Position numbers and translations under genes: made by a program. Below are positions 1 through 8,242 of a DNA stretch of 31,947 nt, one piece after another; position 1 is the first letter of the stretch; every line of letters starts with the position of its first letter. The notes under the pieces are model-generated. The model made no database searches, was not told the origin of the DNA, and was given only the letters and a program-made list of their open reading frames with translations. Source of the DNA: CAZTDD01 sp964612675 (GTDB lineage: Bacteria > Hinthialibacterota > Hinthialibacteria > Hinthialibacterales > JAKPRU01); contig CAZTDD010000080.1 of assembly GCA_964612675.1 (NCBI GenBank), forward strand, positions 1 to 31,947. The letters are read 5' to 3'.

Positions 1-98
1 TTGGCTAACCATCCCTACGTGGTGTTAAGTCAAAAAACTAACATGGGAATCCAGGAGGACCAATTATCGCGTGAGAGATAGGCGGACGTACCTCAGTC

Positions 99-287
99 TC
101 AAGCCTCATCTGTATTTGAACACGTTTCCCCAATCCCAAACAAATCAAGCCTATTCAGCACGAAGAACTCTTTTTGTTCGTCAACGACGAAAGCCTCTTG
201 ATACCAATCTCTTCCCTTTTTCGCAAAGACGGGATCAAGATAATTTTCTGCAAAATTTTGGTGGAGTGTTGGACAAGTTACTTCCAT
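99..287 (-). CDS. Possible small protein coupled to the glycosyltransferase fusion
   Basis: A 62-codon ORF whose ATG (287-285) overlaps the TGA stop (289-287) of the glycosyltransferase fusion as TGATG, the layout expected for translational coupling. The product has two cysteines (in VTCPTL near the start and GETCSN near the end) and is fairly acidic. It has no signal peptide or membrane segment, and I recognise no family. There is no independent Shine-Dalgarno site, so translation would depend on re-initiation. It may be a chance ORF; the overlap and ordinary amino acid composition are the only support. Confidence 0.35.
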   Translation of the reverse strand: MEVTCPTLHQNFAENYLDPVFAKKGRDWYQEAFVVDEQKEFFVLNRLDLFGIGETCSNTDEA

Positions 288-2368
288 CAAAAAAGATTCC
301 TCACAGTTATACGCAGCCCATGGCTATGCGTCCCATCCACACGAGTCGGGGCAGGGTGATGCCTCCCATACCACCGCACAATCCGTTCCGGCGAAATCCC
401 CAATCGATACGCAATCACACAAACCTGATTCAGAAGCGTCGTCCGCCAAACCCCCACCTCGTACCACCGCCGTGCAGACGTAACCACGGGCAGCGGAATA
501 ATCCCGACTCCACCCCTTTTTCGTAAACGCAACACAAACTCATAATCCTCCATCAACGGCATCTCCGAAAAACCGCCAATCTCCTCAAAACATTCCCGCC
601 TAACAACAATTCCCTGATCGCCGTACGGAAAATCGAAAACTCTCGACCGCCAACACACCATCCGTTCAATCAATCGCAGGCTCCACGAAGGTTCATCAAC
701 AGAGAATTCAAACGCTCCGCCCAGGATTTCCGAGTCACACAAAGCTGCACGGATATGCCAATCATAGTATTCAGGCAAGAAGGTATCTGCGTGAAGAAAA
801 ACATATACATCCCCACTGGCGTGCTCCGCACCGACATTCATTTGACACCCTCTCCCGGGAAGACTCTCGACCACGGTTACGCCTAAAGAAAGCGCGATGT
901 CGACTGTCCCGTCGCAACTTTCTCCATCCACCACGATGATTTCAATGTTTTCACCCGAACGGATGCTGGAAATGCAGCGTTCGATGTTCCCTGCTTCGTT
1001 TAACGCGGGAACAATTACCGAGATCTTGGGTTCCACCGGTTTCTCTGAACAGATTCGATTCCAGACACCGAGATCTTCCGGTCGGTCCACGTCATCCAAA
1101 AGACCAAGAAGATGTACGGAAAGTCCCATATGAAATGCTCTGTAGACTGTGTCGTTCAACACCCCGGATGTCCCCCATGGAATGTTCTGGAACAATTCCG
1201 GAATTACACGACCGCAACCGATCAGGTAATACCCCCCGTCTCGTGCCGGACCGAGCACAACAGTATTCTGCGTAATCTCTCGAAACGCTCGCTTCAAATG
1301 ATCCTTCGTAATTCCCGGACAATCGGTCCCGATAATCACCACTCTCTCGGCGCCTCTTTGAAACGACGCTCGAAATGCCTCCAGCATTCGCTGGCCAAGG
1401 TTTTCTCCGGCTTGCTGAACGTAAACCAGATCCCGGCCCAGCCAACCGCTAAAGGAATTTTTGTCGCCGCCATGGGTAAAAACAGTAATTGCATTTAACT
1501 TTCCATCCGACCACTTCCGTGCTTGCTGTAGGGTGTGGAACGTCATCCGACGCTGAAGATCCGCCGCCCCCTCCTCCCCGAGTGTGGGAATCAGCCGCGT
1601 CTTCGTTTTCCCCGCCTGCGGATATCGAGTAAAAATTGCAAGGGTCTGGCCCCCTCTGATCTTTCTTCGTTTCGAAAGAATCGAATCCACTCCAAAAAGA
1701 AATATCACTCCAAGTATTTTCGTGCCTGCTCCGATAACGCCTTTTAAAGTCCCGGATATTTTCGATTTGCCAATTCGTTTCCGATATCTGACGGGGACTT
1801 CGAGTATTTTCAGTTTTTGGAGAACCGCGCGGATCTGCATTTCCACAGTCCACCCATAATCCCGGTCGCACATATCGAGACCTTCAAGCGCTGAATACCG
1901 AATCGCTCGAAAGGGACCGAGATCGGTATAAGAAACGCCCCACAGAAACCGAATCAAAGAACAGGCCAGCCAATTCCCGAATCGCGCCTGCGGAGTCAGC
2001 GCCCCCGGCTCACGCTCGCCCAACACCCGCGAGCCAATCACCATATCCGCCTCGTCACTGAGAATCGGCTCAACGAGTTTATCCATTTCTTCGGGAAAGT
2101 CGCTCAAATCCGCATCCAAAAACACAACGACATCCGGATCGTTGAGAGCATGAATCCCTGCCTGACACGCCGAGCCGTACCCACGGCGGGATTCAAAAAC
2201 AACACGAGCGCCCGCACCACGGGCTACATCGGCGGTGCTATCCGTGGAGGCATTGTCGACAACAACCACATCGTCCACCCACTTGGGAATCGCCGAAACG
2301 ACCTTTTCAATGGATCGCTCCTCGTTCACAGCAGGAATAACAACTGCAACGTTCAAATCATTCCGCAT
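287..2368 (-). CDS. Triple glycosyltransferase fusion: DPM-like GT2, rSAM/selenodomain-associated transferase 1, and transferase 2
   Basis: A 693-residue protein made of three glycosyltransferase units in series. Residues about 6-232 are a GT2 dolichyl-phosphate-mannose-synthase-like domain (VVIPAVNEE, DxD in FLDADLSD at 83-89) ending in a hydrophobic stretch (GVIGAGTKILGVIFLFG). Residues about 241-437 match the DUF2064/TIGR04282 'transferase 1' family (FTRYPQAGKTKTRL, GTDCPGI, GPARDGGYYLIG, DDVDRPEDL). Residues about 448-677 match the TIGR04283 'transferase 2' GT2 family (VIVPALNEAGNIE, FLHADT, PYGDQGI, LMEDYEF). The last two families are usually encoded beside the ArsS-type radical SAM protein, which lies in this window at 8773-9726. 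The ATG overlaps the end of the upstream GT87-like gene by 11 nt. The likely role is sugar transfer at the cytoplasmic face of the membrane; the acceptor is unknown. Family assignment is confident, the exact reaction is not. Confidence 0.9.
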   Translation of the reverse strand: MRNDLNVAVVIPAVNEERSIEKVVSAIPKWVDDVVVVDNASTDSTADVARGAGARVVFESRRGYGSACQAGIHALNDPDVVVFLDADLSDFPEEMDKLVEPILSDEADMVIGSRVLGEREPGALTPQARFGNWLACSLIRFLWGVSYTDLGPFRAIRYSALEGLDMCDRDYGWTVEMQIRAVLQKLKILEVPVRYRKRIGKSKISGTLKGVIGAGTKILGVIFLFGVDSILSKRRKIRGGQTLAIFTRYPQAGKTKTRLIPTLGEEGAADLQRRMTFHTLQQARKWSDGKLNAITVFTHGGDKNSFSGWLGRDLVYVQQAGENLGQRMLEAFRASFQRGAERVVIIGTDCPGITKDHLKRAFREITQNTVVLGPARDGGYYLIGCGRVIPELFQNIPWGTSGVLNDTVYRAFHMGLSVHLLGLLDDVDRPEDLGVWNRICSEKPVEPKISVIVPALNEAGNIERCISSIRSGENIEIIVVDGESCDGTVDIALSLGVTVVESLPGRGCQMNVGAEHASGDVYVFLHADTFLPEYYDWHIRAALCDSEILGGAFEFSVDEPSWSLRLIERMVCWRSRVFDFPYGDQGIVVRRECFEEIGGFSEMPLMEDYEFVLRLRKRGGVGIIPLPVVTSARRWYEVGVWRTTLLNQVCVIAYRLGISPERIVRWYGRHHPAPTRVDGTHSHGLRITVRNLF

Positions 2369-3785
2369 CGGTAGAGACTGTCCTTCCGCGCCGCCGTCCT
2401 ATCCATTCCCAGATCAACAAAGCCCAGACCGGTATATACTCAAGCCATACGATCCCGTTGTCAAAAACACTCACACGGCCGAGCGTCTCGAAATAGAATC
2501 GCAAATAATACAAGGAAAGCAGTGGGGTTAAGAGAAGCAGCGACCAACGAGGTTGTATCGCGAGCAAAGGAACAAGCCACGTGTAATACCAGGGAAATTG
2601 TGTCGGACTCAGAAGAAACATCGCAGCGACGATATACAGCGAGCATTCGTAAAATCGTCGCGGACTAATCACAGGTTTCTTCAGAAGCCACGCAATCCAA
2701 AGGACCAAAATTGCGGTCACCTCGAATCGAGCAATCAGCTGCGCATGGCCGATATCTCCACCAAGCCAATCGAGAACCGCCTTGGTGCCCCACAGAAAAA
2801 CCATAAACAAAGCATCGTTCATCTCCCAACGTTTCCCATAGGCCGTGAAACCGGAGTCGCTCTCCAAACCTCCTGCAATTACCGGCAGGAAAAGCACGAG
2901 CACCAAAGCAAAGTAATAGGCTACGCATAGCAACAATTCTTTCGGTTTATCGATTAGTGAACGAAGAACAACAGGCAACAAAAGGATCGGCCAGATTTTT
3001 ATGCCCGTCGCCACCGCCAATAGCAACAAGGACCAGTAGCGCCGATGCCGCACAGCGAACCAGAGAGAAAATATCACGAACGGGAATATCAGCAGGTCCA
3101 TGTGACCCGAGTTGTAAATCTCTTTCACCAACAGTGGATTCCACCAATAGACAATAAAGAAGAGAACAGGGAGACCAAGCGACTGAAGCGTACGAATAAC
3201 GAGAATCAATGCAAGAATGTCGAATCCAAGTAACACAACCCGCCAGGCTGGAAGGCTCCACGGCTGAATCCAATAGGCAATTGCAAAAGCGGCCTGAGCC
3301 ACAGGAGGATAGATGGTTCGCAGATTCGGGTGGTTGATTCTCTCAACGGTGGTGCCGGATTCTTCTGCGAGCTGTTGGAGAGAAGGCGGAATTCCTGACT
3401 CCAGCCATTCGAATCGCACATCGTTCGGCGAATACAAGTATGGACTATGGAAATGAGCAGTAACGGCACCGTCCCACAGGTATCGATAATGATCGTCCTC
3501 CAACATCGGAGACGTTGGAAACATAAAAAACCGCATGACAAATCCGACCGCGATGGCAAACGTGAATAGTCTTCTTGTCGGCGTACATAGCGAAATCCAT
3601 CGAAGGGCGGCCAGGTAGACGACGCCGGCCGCTGCTGCGAGACTCACAAGCCGGATGATCGGTTTATCCGAGTCCGGAACACCATATGCGAATTCACACG
3701 AAATCCAGTACAGTGAGAATTGGATAAGAACGAGAAGCAAACCGGTCAACAGGACAGGAAGCGCAGTAGTGGTTCTTTCTCTCAC
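2358..3785 (-). CDS. GT87/DUF2029-like polytopic mannosyltransferase
   Basis: A 475-residue membrane protein with about ten to twelve hydrophobic segments from residue 10 to 465 and a short basic tail (GRRRGR). The extracytoplasmic loop motif EDDHYRYLWDG (96-106) after the second or third helix is typical of GT-C enzymes that use polyprenyl-phosphate sugars. It resembles the alpha-mannosyltransferase-like proteins often found beside rSAM/selenodomain transferases. The DPM-like first domain of the downstream fusion could supply a lipid-linked sugar donor (inference). The GTG start at 3785 has GAGAG about 5 nt upstream. Its 3' end overlaps the fusion gene by 11 nt, so the two are probably co-transcribed and coupled. 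Confidence 0.8.
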   Translation of the reverse strand: MRERTTTALPVLLTGLLLVLIQFSLYWISCEFAYGVPDSDKPIIRLVSLAAAAGVVYLAALRWISLCTPTRRLFTFAIAVGFVMRFFMFPTSPMLEDDHYRYLWDGAVTAHFHSPYLYSPNDVRFEWLESGIPPSLQQLAEESGTTVERINHPNLRTIYPPVAQAAFAIAYWIQPWSLPAWRVVLLGFDILALILVIRTLQSLGLPVLFFIVYWWNPLLVKEIYNSGHMDLLIFPFVIFSLWFAVRHRRYWSLLLLAVATGIKIWPILLLPVVLRSLIDKPKELLLCVAYYFALVLVLFLPVIAGGLESDSGFTAYGKRWEMNDALFMVFLWGTKAVLDWLGGDIGHAQLIARFEVTAILVLWIAWLLKKPVISPRRFYECSLYIVAAMFLLSPTQFPWYYTWLVPLLAIQPRWSLLLLTPLLSLYYLRFYFETLGRVSVFDNGIVWLEYIPVWALLIWEWIGRRRGRTVSTDAE

Positions 3786-3809
3786 GATTCTCTCGTTCTT
3801 CCCTGTCGC

Positions 3810-3986
3810 TCAGCCGGTTTCATATCCTGTGTCCTGGGGAAGGTTCTTTCGTTTCGCCGCCTGAACGGATAGCGTATCGCAGCGCTCGTTCTCCGGAACA
3901 CCGGAATGTCCACGAACCCAAACAAATTCTACGTCATGGTATTCACAAAATTCCAACAATTCTCCCCACAAATCGGCGTCCGGCTT
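3810..3986 (-). pseudogene. rnhA: Truncated C-terminal remnant of ribonuclease HI
   Basis: The frame encodes only the last third of an RNase HI: KPDADLWGELLEF, VEFVWVRGHSG and PENERCD followed by a short tail. The conserved His (GHSG) and the last catalytic Asp (ERCD) are present. The N-terminal half carrying the first three catalytic acidic residues (the TDGACxGNPG-type strand, the second-strand Glu and TDSQY) is missing. Upstream in the same frame the sequence is unrelated, and it soon runs into the hairpin at 4072-4108, so this looks like a 5' deletion or breakpoint rather than a frameshift. The ORF is open from 4094, but no functional nuclease is expected. It lies just upstream of the GT87-like gene. 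Confidence 0.75.
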
Positions 3987-4071
3987 CGATCTCCGGTCAG
4001 GTTTCACCGTTGCTGAGAATTCGAATCTTAGCATCATTCGAGCAATCTGCAGAACAGAACCGATGAAACGT

Positions 4072-4108
4072 GAGAAGGCCGGCGGGCTTTGCACCCGCCG
4101 GCCTTCTC
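4072..4108 (-). terminator. Strong 15-bp hairpin, likely terminator of the Cys-rich rhodanese gene
   Basis: A perfect 15-bp inverted repeat (arms 4072-4086 and 4094-4108, mostly G/C with GGCCGGCGGG in the left arm) around a 7-nt loop. It lies 48 nt past the stop of the rhodanese gene on the minus strand. Only a short T run (CGTTTCATC) follows on the minus strand, so it may be an imperfect intrinsic terminator, an mRNA-stabilising hairpin or a dispersed palindrome. Confidence 0.6.
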
Positions 4109-4156
4109 TTGGCTATTCGAAACCAGTTGCGTCTGCGTAGGAGGTAGGCTCATTCA

Positions 4157-4795
4157 TTACTTGGCTGAAGCCTGTTTCGCCGTATCGGTTACAGCGTGTC
4201 CCGCCATGCGCCAACCCTCCATCCCCGCGGGGTACTCCAGTACGTGTTCATAGCCGTATTCACGAAGCTGTGACGCGAGTTTCTTGCTGAGTGGACATGT
4301 TTCTCCGCCACAGTACGTCACGACAAGATGACGTTTCGATCCGATAGCCTCCGCAGCTTCATCTGCGGTAGCATCCGGCGGAAGCCGCTTTGCATGTGCA
4401 ATCCTTTTGCCTTCGTCGTACTTCGCCGTGCGTGCATCGAGAAGAACCATGGGTACCCTCGCTTCGACGAGAATCGCAAGAGCATCGGTCGTCAAATGAG
4501 CGTCATCGTAGGACATTTTTGCCGCCTTTGTGTGACGTTTATGCTCTGACTTGTGGTGCTCTGACTTGTCGGATGCGGCGGTCTTTGTCATCGGACATGC
4601 CTTCGCGGTATCGCATTTTGTTGCGGCAGTTTTCGCCTTCGTGGCGCAACATTCGCCTTTTTCCGGAGCATCCGCCGCGGCAGTGCTATGGGCTGAACAC
4701 GATCCACAGCCCGCATATGCGCTTCCCATCAACATCATCGCTCCTGCAATTGCGAAGAATCCCAAATAACCCAGTGTTTTCGTCTTGTGGTTCAT
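4157..4795 (-). CDS. Secreted Cys-rich rhodanese-domain protein
   Basis: A 212-residue exported protein. The ATG at 4795 is chosen because GGAGAG lies 5 nt upstream; a longer in-frame start at 4816 lacks such a site. A signal peptide (MNHKTKTLGYLGFF to SAYA) is followed by a Cys-, Lys- and His-rich linker with GCGSC, GECCATK, TKCDTAKACPM and SEHHKSEHKRH, which looks able to bind metal or form disulfides. The rhodanese domain covers about the last 115 residues, with the active-site loop YCGGETCPLS holding two cysteines. Rhodaneses move sulfane sulfur or act as thiol redox proteins. Metal binding is inferred only from the Cys/His content. It is a single-gene unit with its own promoter, between the flavoprotein and the GT87-like gene. 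Confidence 0.85.
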   Translation of the reverse strand: MNHKTKTLGYLGFFAIAGAMMLMGSAYAGCGSCSAHSTAAADAPEKGECCATKAKTAATKCDTAKACPMTKTAASDKSEHHKSEHKRHTKAAKMSYDDAHLTTDALAILVEARVPMVLLDARTAKYDEGKRIAHAKRLPPDATADEAAEAIGSKRHLVVTYCGGETCPLSKKLASQLREYGYEHVLEYPAGMEGWRMAGHAVTDTAKQASAK

Positions 4796-4910
4796 CGTAC
4801 TCTCCTTTCGACTCACTTCTTCAAACTGTTAGACAACCTCAGAAAAATCAATGTATTCTACGTTGCCTTTTCTTGGAATCTTCTTCCTTTGTGTCTTTCA
4901 ACTTACACTC

Positions 4911-4939
4911 AGTATACCTGACTAAACCAATCATGACAA
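4911..4939 (-). promoter_or_regulatory. Sigma70-like promoter of the Cys-rich rhodanese gene
   Basis: Read on the minus strand: -35 TTGTCA (4939-4934), a 17-bp spacer and -10 TATACT (4916-4911). This matches the consensus at 5/6 and 5/6 with ideal spacing. Transcription would start near 4904, giving a leader of about 110 nt before the ATG at 4795. The minus-strand flavoprotein gene upstream ends at 5026. Confidence 0.65.
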
Positions 4940-4946
4940 GATTGGT
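4926..4946. promoter_or_regulatory. Inverted repeat enclosing the -35 box, candidate operator
   Basis: ACCAATC (4926-4932) and GATTGGT (4940-4946) form a perfect 7-bp dyad around ATGACAA. The loop contains the -35 hexamer (4934-4939), so a repressor bound to the two half-sites would occlude the promoter of the Cys-rich rhodanese gene. The 17-bp promoter spacer argues against MerR-type activation. The cognate regulator is not evident in the window. Confidence 0.45.
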
Positions 4947-5025
4947 CATATAAAAAGTCGCGTTTTTCTCACGAGACATGAAAATCCGGTGCCATACCGA
5001 GTGTATGTCTTTTGAAACGAGATAC

Positions 5026-6546
5026 TTATCGGCGAAACGAGAGCAGACTGGAGAACAGTTTTTTGAGGAATGGTGTAAGACGTGTACGGTTATAGGCGTC
5101 CCCGGCTTGACGGATCGCCTCCGCCTGAGTCGGATACGGATGTATAACGTTTGCTAGAGTTCCGAGACCGATTTTCCCTTTCATAGCAACGGTAATCTCG
5201 CTAATCATCTCGCCCGCGTGGCGGCTCACAATTGTCGCGCCGACGATTTTATCACTGCCCTGTTTCACGTGGATTTTCACAAATCCCGTCTCTTCACCAT
5301 CCGTAAGTGCCCTATCCACAGCATTTAAGTCTCTCTTGAACGTGTTGATGGGGATTCCCCGCTCTCTCGCATCCTTCTCCGAAAGACCGACATGAGCGAT
5401 TTCAGGATCGGTATAGGTACACCATGGGATCGTCAGAGCGCTGAGTTTTTTCCTGCCCCAAAAAAGAGCATTTTGCAAGACAATACGCGCGGCGGCGTCC
5501 GCCGCATGCGTAAATTTATGTTTCATACAGATATCGCCCGCAGCAAATATATTCAGATTATCCGTCTGAAGACGGTCATTCACAAGAACGCCGGTTTTCG
5601 AATCGTATCCCACACCCGCTTTCTCCAATCCCAATCCGTCAACATTCGGTACTCTGCCCGCACCGACCAATATTTCCTCGACTTCGAGTGTGTGCTTGGT
5701 TTGTCCCTGTGTAACCGATACACTCTTGCCCTTTTCGGAGGCGGCAACACTCTCGACTGTCGCTCCAAGCAAAACGTTGATCCCCTCGGCCTTAAACTGC
5801 TCATACAAAATCGCCGCGGCGTCCGGGTCCTCGCGGGCCAGAAACTGGGGACTCATCTCAACAATCGTCACTTCGGAGCCAAAGCGCCGAAAAGCCTGCG
5901 CCAGTTCGCACCCGATAGGACCGCCCCCGATCACCAGCAATTCGCGGGGGAGTTTTGTCAAATTGAACACCGTCTCATTCGTGAGATAACCAGCCTCACT
6001 GAGTCCGCTGATCGGCGGGTCGAGTGCTCGCGCACCGGTGGCAATGACCGCTTTCTTAAAACGAAGTGTCTCCCCTGCAACCTCCAGCCGATCATGACCG
6101 CTGAAAGAACCTTCTCCAAGGAAAACATCCACACCGAGATTTCGGAACCGATCGGCGGAGTCGTGTGTGCTGATTCGGGCGCGAATTCGCCGCATTCTCT
6201 CCATAACCGCAGCGAAATCAATGACTATTCCATCCGGAACACGTACTCCGTATTCAGCCGCGTTATGAACTTCGGCGACGGCCCGCGCGGAGCGAATCAG
6301 GCTCTTCGACGGCACACAGCCGACATTGAGACAGTCTCCTCCCAGCAGATCTTTTTCAACCAGCGCCACCTTGGCACCCAATCCGGCCGCACCGGCGGCC
6401 GTCACAAGTCCCGCCGCACCCGCACCGACGACGACCAGATTGTATCGTCCCAGAGGTTTCGGGTTCTTCCAATCGGCGGGATGAACATTGGATACCAGGG
6501 TCTCGTTGTACTGGTCCATCGGCTCGACGTGCGGTGCTTTATTCAT
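5026..6546 (-). CDS. Mercuric-reductase-like FAD pyridine nucleotide-disulfide oxidoreductase
   Basis: A 506-residue class I flavoprotein disulfide reductase. The FAD-binding GAGAAG is at 41-46 and the redox-active disulfide loop GGDCLNVGCVPS places its cysteines at 72 and 77. The NAD(P)H-binding GGGPIGCELA lies mid-protein, AAGDIC is the second FAD contact, and the C-terminal HPYPTQAEA carries the His-Glu pair. It lacks the N-terminal NmerA domain and the C-terminal vicinal cysteines of true MerA (it ends LLSFRR), so Hg(II) is probably not the substrate. It begins 6 nt after the TVP38 gene; the two families are frequently adjacent or fused. In this operon it could serve arsenic or thiol redox chemistry, but that is inference. 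It is the last gene of the operon. Confidence 0.9.
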   Translation of the reverse strand: MNKAPHVEPMDQYNETLVSNVHPADWKNPKPLGRYNLVVVGAGAAGLVTAAGAAGLGAKVALVEKDLLGGDCLNVGCVPSKSLIRSARAVAEVHNAAEYGVRVPDGIVIDFAAVMERMRRIRARISTHDSADRFRNLGVDVFLGEGSFSGHDRLEVAGETLRFKKAVIATGARALDPPISGLSEAGYLTNETVFNLTKLPRELLVIGGGPIGCELAQAFRRFGSEVTIVEMSPQFLAREDPDAAAILYEQFKAEGINVLLGATVESVAASEKGKSVSVTQGQTKHTLEVEEILVGAGRVPNVDGLGLEKAGVGYDSKTGVLVNDRLQTDNLNIFAAGDICMKHKFTHAADAAARIVLQNALFWGRKKLSALTIPWCTYTDPEIAHVGLSEKDARERGIPINTFKRDLNAVDRALTDGEETGFVKIHVKQGSDKIVGATIVSRHAGEMISEITVAMKGKIGLGTLANVIHPYPTQAEAIRQAGDAYNRTRLTPFLKKLFSSLLSFRR

Positions 6547-6552
6547 ACTCTC

Positions 6553-7314
6553 TTAGACCTCTTCTGCGGCAGCGTCTCTCACAGCATCCTGCAATGCTCG
6601 TCTTGCGAGCCGCGTCACAAATACAGCGACCGCAACGGTTACAGCCAATCCCACCCAGAAGAACAAGCGCTGCGCCGGACCTCTCTCCACCTCTCCCGCG
6701 GCGACCTCCGCAAGCGAGCGCAATCCCGAGCCAATGTAGACATACATAATCGTTCCCGGGATCATTCCAATCCAGGAAGCCACGGCGTACCGCCAAAAAG
6801 ACACTCTGGTCAAACCGAACGCATAATTGATCAAGTTGAACGGAAAAATCGGGCTAAGTCGAATAAGTAGAACGATTTTGAATCCCTCACGTCCGACGGC
6901 GTCGTCTATCGCCCTGAATTTCGCATTCCCTGCGACCTTCTCGGCAATCCAGTCCCTGGCGACCGTGCGGCCGACAAGAAACGCGGCACACGCGCCTAGC
7001 GTGCTCCCAATCGACACGGTGATGGTGCCCAGTATCAGTTCGAATAGAAAGCCTGCGCCGAGTGTGACAATGAATCCTGGAAGAAACGCCAGGCAAGAGA
7101 CAATATAGAATAGGATAACGACAACAGGTCCCCACATTCCAATGTCCTGGACCCACTGCAGAAGGGAATGAATATAGTCCCGTATCGGCAACGTCAACGA
7201 GAGACCAATGAACAACAAAACGGCCAAAACGAGACCGACAAGACGCCACTTGCCGCCTTGACGATGCTGAGGTGTTTGTGTCTCAGCAGAAACGTTGTGC
7301 TCTGTTTCATCCAT
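6553..7314 (-). CDS. TVP38/TMEM64 (DedA/VTT-type) membrane protein
   Basis: A 253-residue integral membrane protein with helices near residues 25-43, 60-90, 95-115, 150-200 and 220-240. The signature of the VTT domain is visible: FLPGFIVTLGAGFLF, then IGSTLGACAAFLVGR, LIRLSPIFPFNLINYAFGLT and PGTIMYVYIGS. These proteins act in lipid scrambling or transport of small molecules across the cytoplasmic membrane, but the substrate of this subgroup is unknown. The gene begins 18 nt after the DUF547 stop and ends 6 nt before the flavoprotein start. A strong Shine-Dalgarno site is not obvious. Confidence 0.88.
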   Translation of the reverse strand: MDETEHNVSAETQTPQHRQGGKWRLVGLVLAVLLFIGLSLTLPIRDYIHSLLQWVQDIGMWGPVVVILFYIVSCLAFLPGFIVTLGAGFLFELILGTITVSIGSTLGACAAFLVGRTVARDWIAEKVAGNAKFRAIDDAVGREGFKIVLLIRLSPIFPFNLINYAFGLTRVSFWRYAVASWIGMIPGTIMYVYIGSGLRSLAEVAAGEVERGPAQRLFFWVGLAVTVAVAVFVTRLARRALQDAVRDAAAEEV

Positions 7315-7332
7315 AAAAGAACTCAGTGTCGC

Positions 7333-8223
7333 CTATTTCTGTTCATTGAGTGTCCAGTCGTAATCGAGATACTCGATGGAGTAATCGCCGGTGAGGATGG
7401 AGTCGCGGTCGGGCTCGTCAAGGTATTGAGCGACAAATCGCAGGACAGCCGATTCCTTTTTGCTGTGTCCGGCGATACGCGATTGTCCGCTATACGTCGG
7501 GATAAAATCATCACCGAACCATTTGAATATTGAAGAAAGATAAATTTCCTCTCTATCTCGATCAATCCGAAACTTGTCTGGATCACGAAGAAAGCGTCTC
7601 GTCTGATCGTCGAGTTGGGCATCCAGTCGGGAAGGAAAATATGGTTCATTACGAAGGACCGGACATCCTTTGGCCGCGCAGACCAGTGCCATGTGTATGC
7701 GGGGCTCGTTGAACTCCTCGCGGAGTGTTTCGTGCTCGATCTCGTCCAGAGTCCTCTTTTTTCCCAATACGGAGAATTCCAGTTCGTCCCAAACGCCGTC
7801 AATTTGGCGGATGCTGTTATCGGGGTAGAAGAGAGACGTAGTCCAGCGGGCTTTAATTGGGTAATGATCGATAATCGCCTTGAGAGTACATGCATTATAA
7901 GCGTTTATCCAGAATGCGATTTTCCCGTCATCGGTCCAGGTCGTGTATGTCTCCCGTTCGATTGTTGCCATAGCCCGAAGAAAGGCACGAAGGTTCTCCG
8001 GCTCGGCTTTTAGTTTCTGATAATCGACCATGCCTTGTTCACTCACAAATTCATCCAATACAGCGGCGTACTCTCCGTAAAAGGACGGGTCGTCTTGTTG
8101 CTGCGCAGAGAGGGAAGACAGGGCTTGGAAAACCATGAAACAGAATAACAGCCCCAGCACGCCGGGACGTCCATGGCAATCCAACCGGCTTTGTCGCTTC
8201 TGAAACGGTCGCACAGGATTCAC
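7333..8223 (-). CDS. Secreted DUF547 domain protein
   Basis: The GTG at 8223 is preferred: it lies 19 nt after the upstream rhodanese stop and has AGAAGG about 10 nt upstream, whereas the longer GTG start at 8289 would overlap that gene by 47 nt and lacks a site. The product has 296 residues with a basic n-region, a hydrophobic core (VLGLLFCFMVF) and a cut near LSSLSA. The DUF547 core shows FWINAYNACTLKAI, HMALVCAAKGCPVLR with its conserved Cys, and an EPYFPSRLDAQL segment. DUF547 proteins are exported and may have a papain-like fold; their biochemical role is not established. They recur near rSAM/selenodomain genes, which fits the position here. Confidence 0.85.
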   Translation of the reverse strand: MNPVRPFQKRQSRLDCHGRPGVLGLLFCFMVFQALSSLSAQQQDDPSFYGEYAAVLDEFVSEQGMVDYQKLKAEPENLRAFLRAMATIERETYTTWTDDGKIAFWINAYNACTLKAIIDHYPIKARWTTSLFYPDNSIRQIDGVWDELEFSVLGKKRTLDEIEHETLREEFNEPRIHMALVCAAKGCPVLRNEPYFPSRLDAQLDDQTRRFLRDPDKFRIDRDREEIYLSSIFKWFGDDFIPTYSGQSRIAGHSKKESAVLRFVAQYLDEPDRDSILTGDYSIEYLDYDWTLNEQK

Positions 8224-8242
8224 CTCTTGGAGACCTTCTCTC

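Noticed and set aside
71..526. A 151-codon plus-strand frame at the window start
   Set aside because: Pro/Arg/Asn-rich translation antisense to the transferase fusion; typical shadow frame.
4911..4946. MerR-type operator upstream of the Cys-rich rhodanese gene
   Set aside because: MerR-type promoters have a 19-20 bp spacer with the dyad inside it. Here the spacer is 17 bp and the dyad surrounds the -35 box.
5026..6546. Naming the flavoprotein as mercuric reductase (merA)
   Set aside because: The redox loop CLNVGC is shared by the wider family; the C-terminal vicinal cysteines and the NmerA domain needed for Hg(II) handling are missing.
5392..6870. A 492-codon plus-strand open frame opposite the flavoprotein and TVP38 genes
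   Set aside because: It is antisense to two well-supported genes, crosses their boundary, and its translation is Arg/His/Ser-rich without any family motif.
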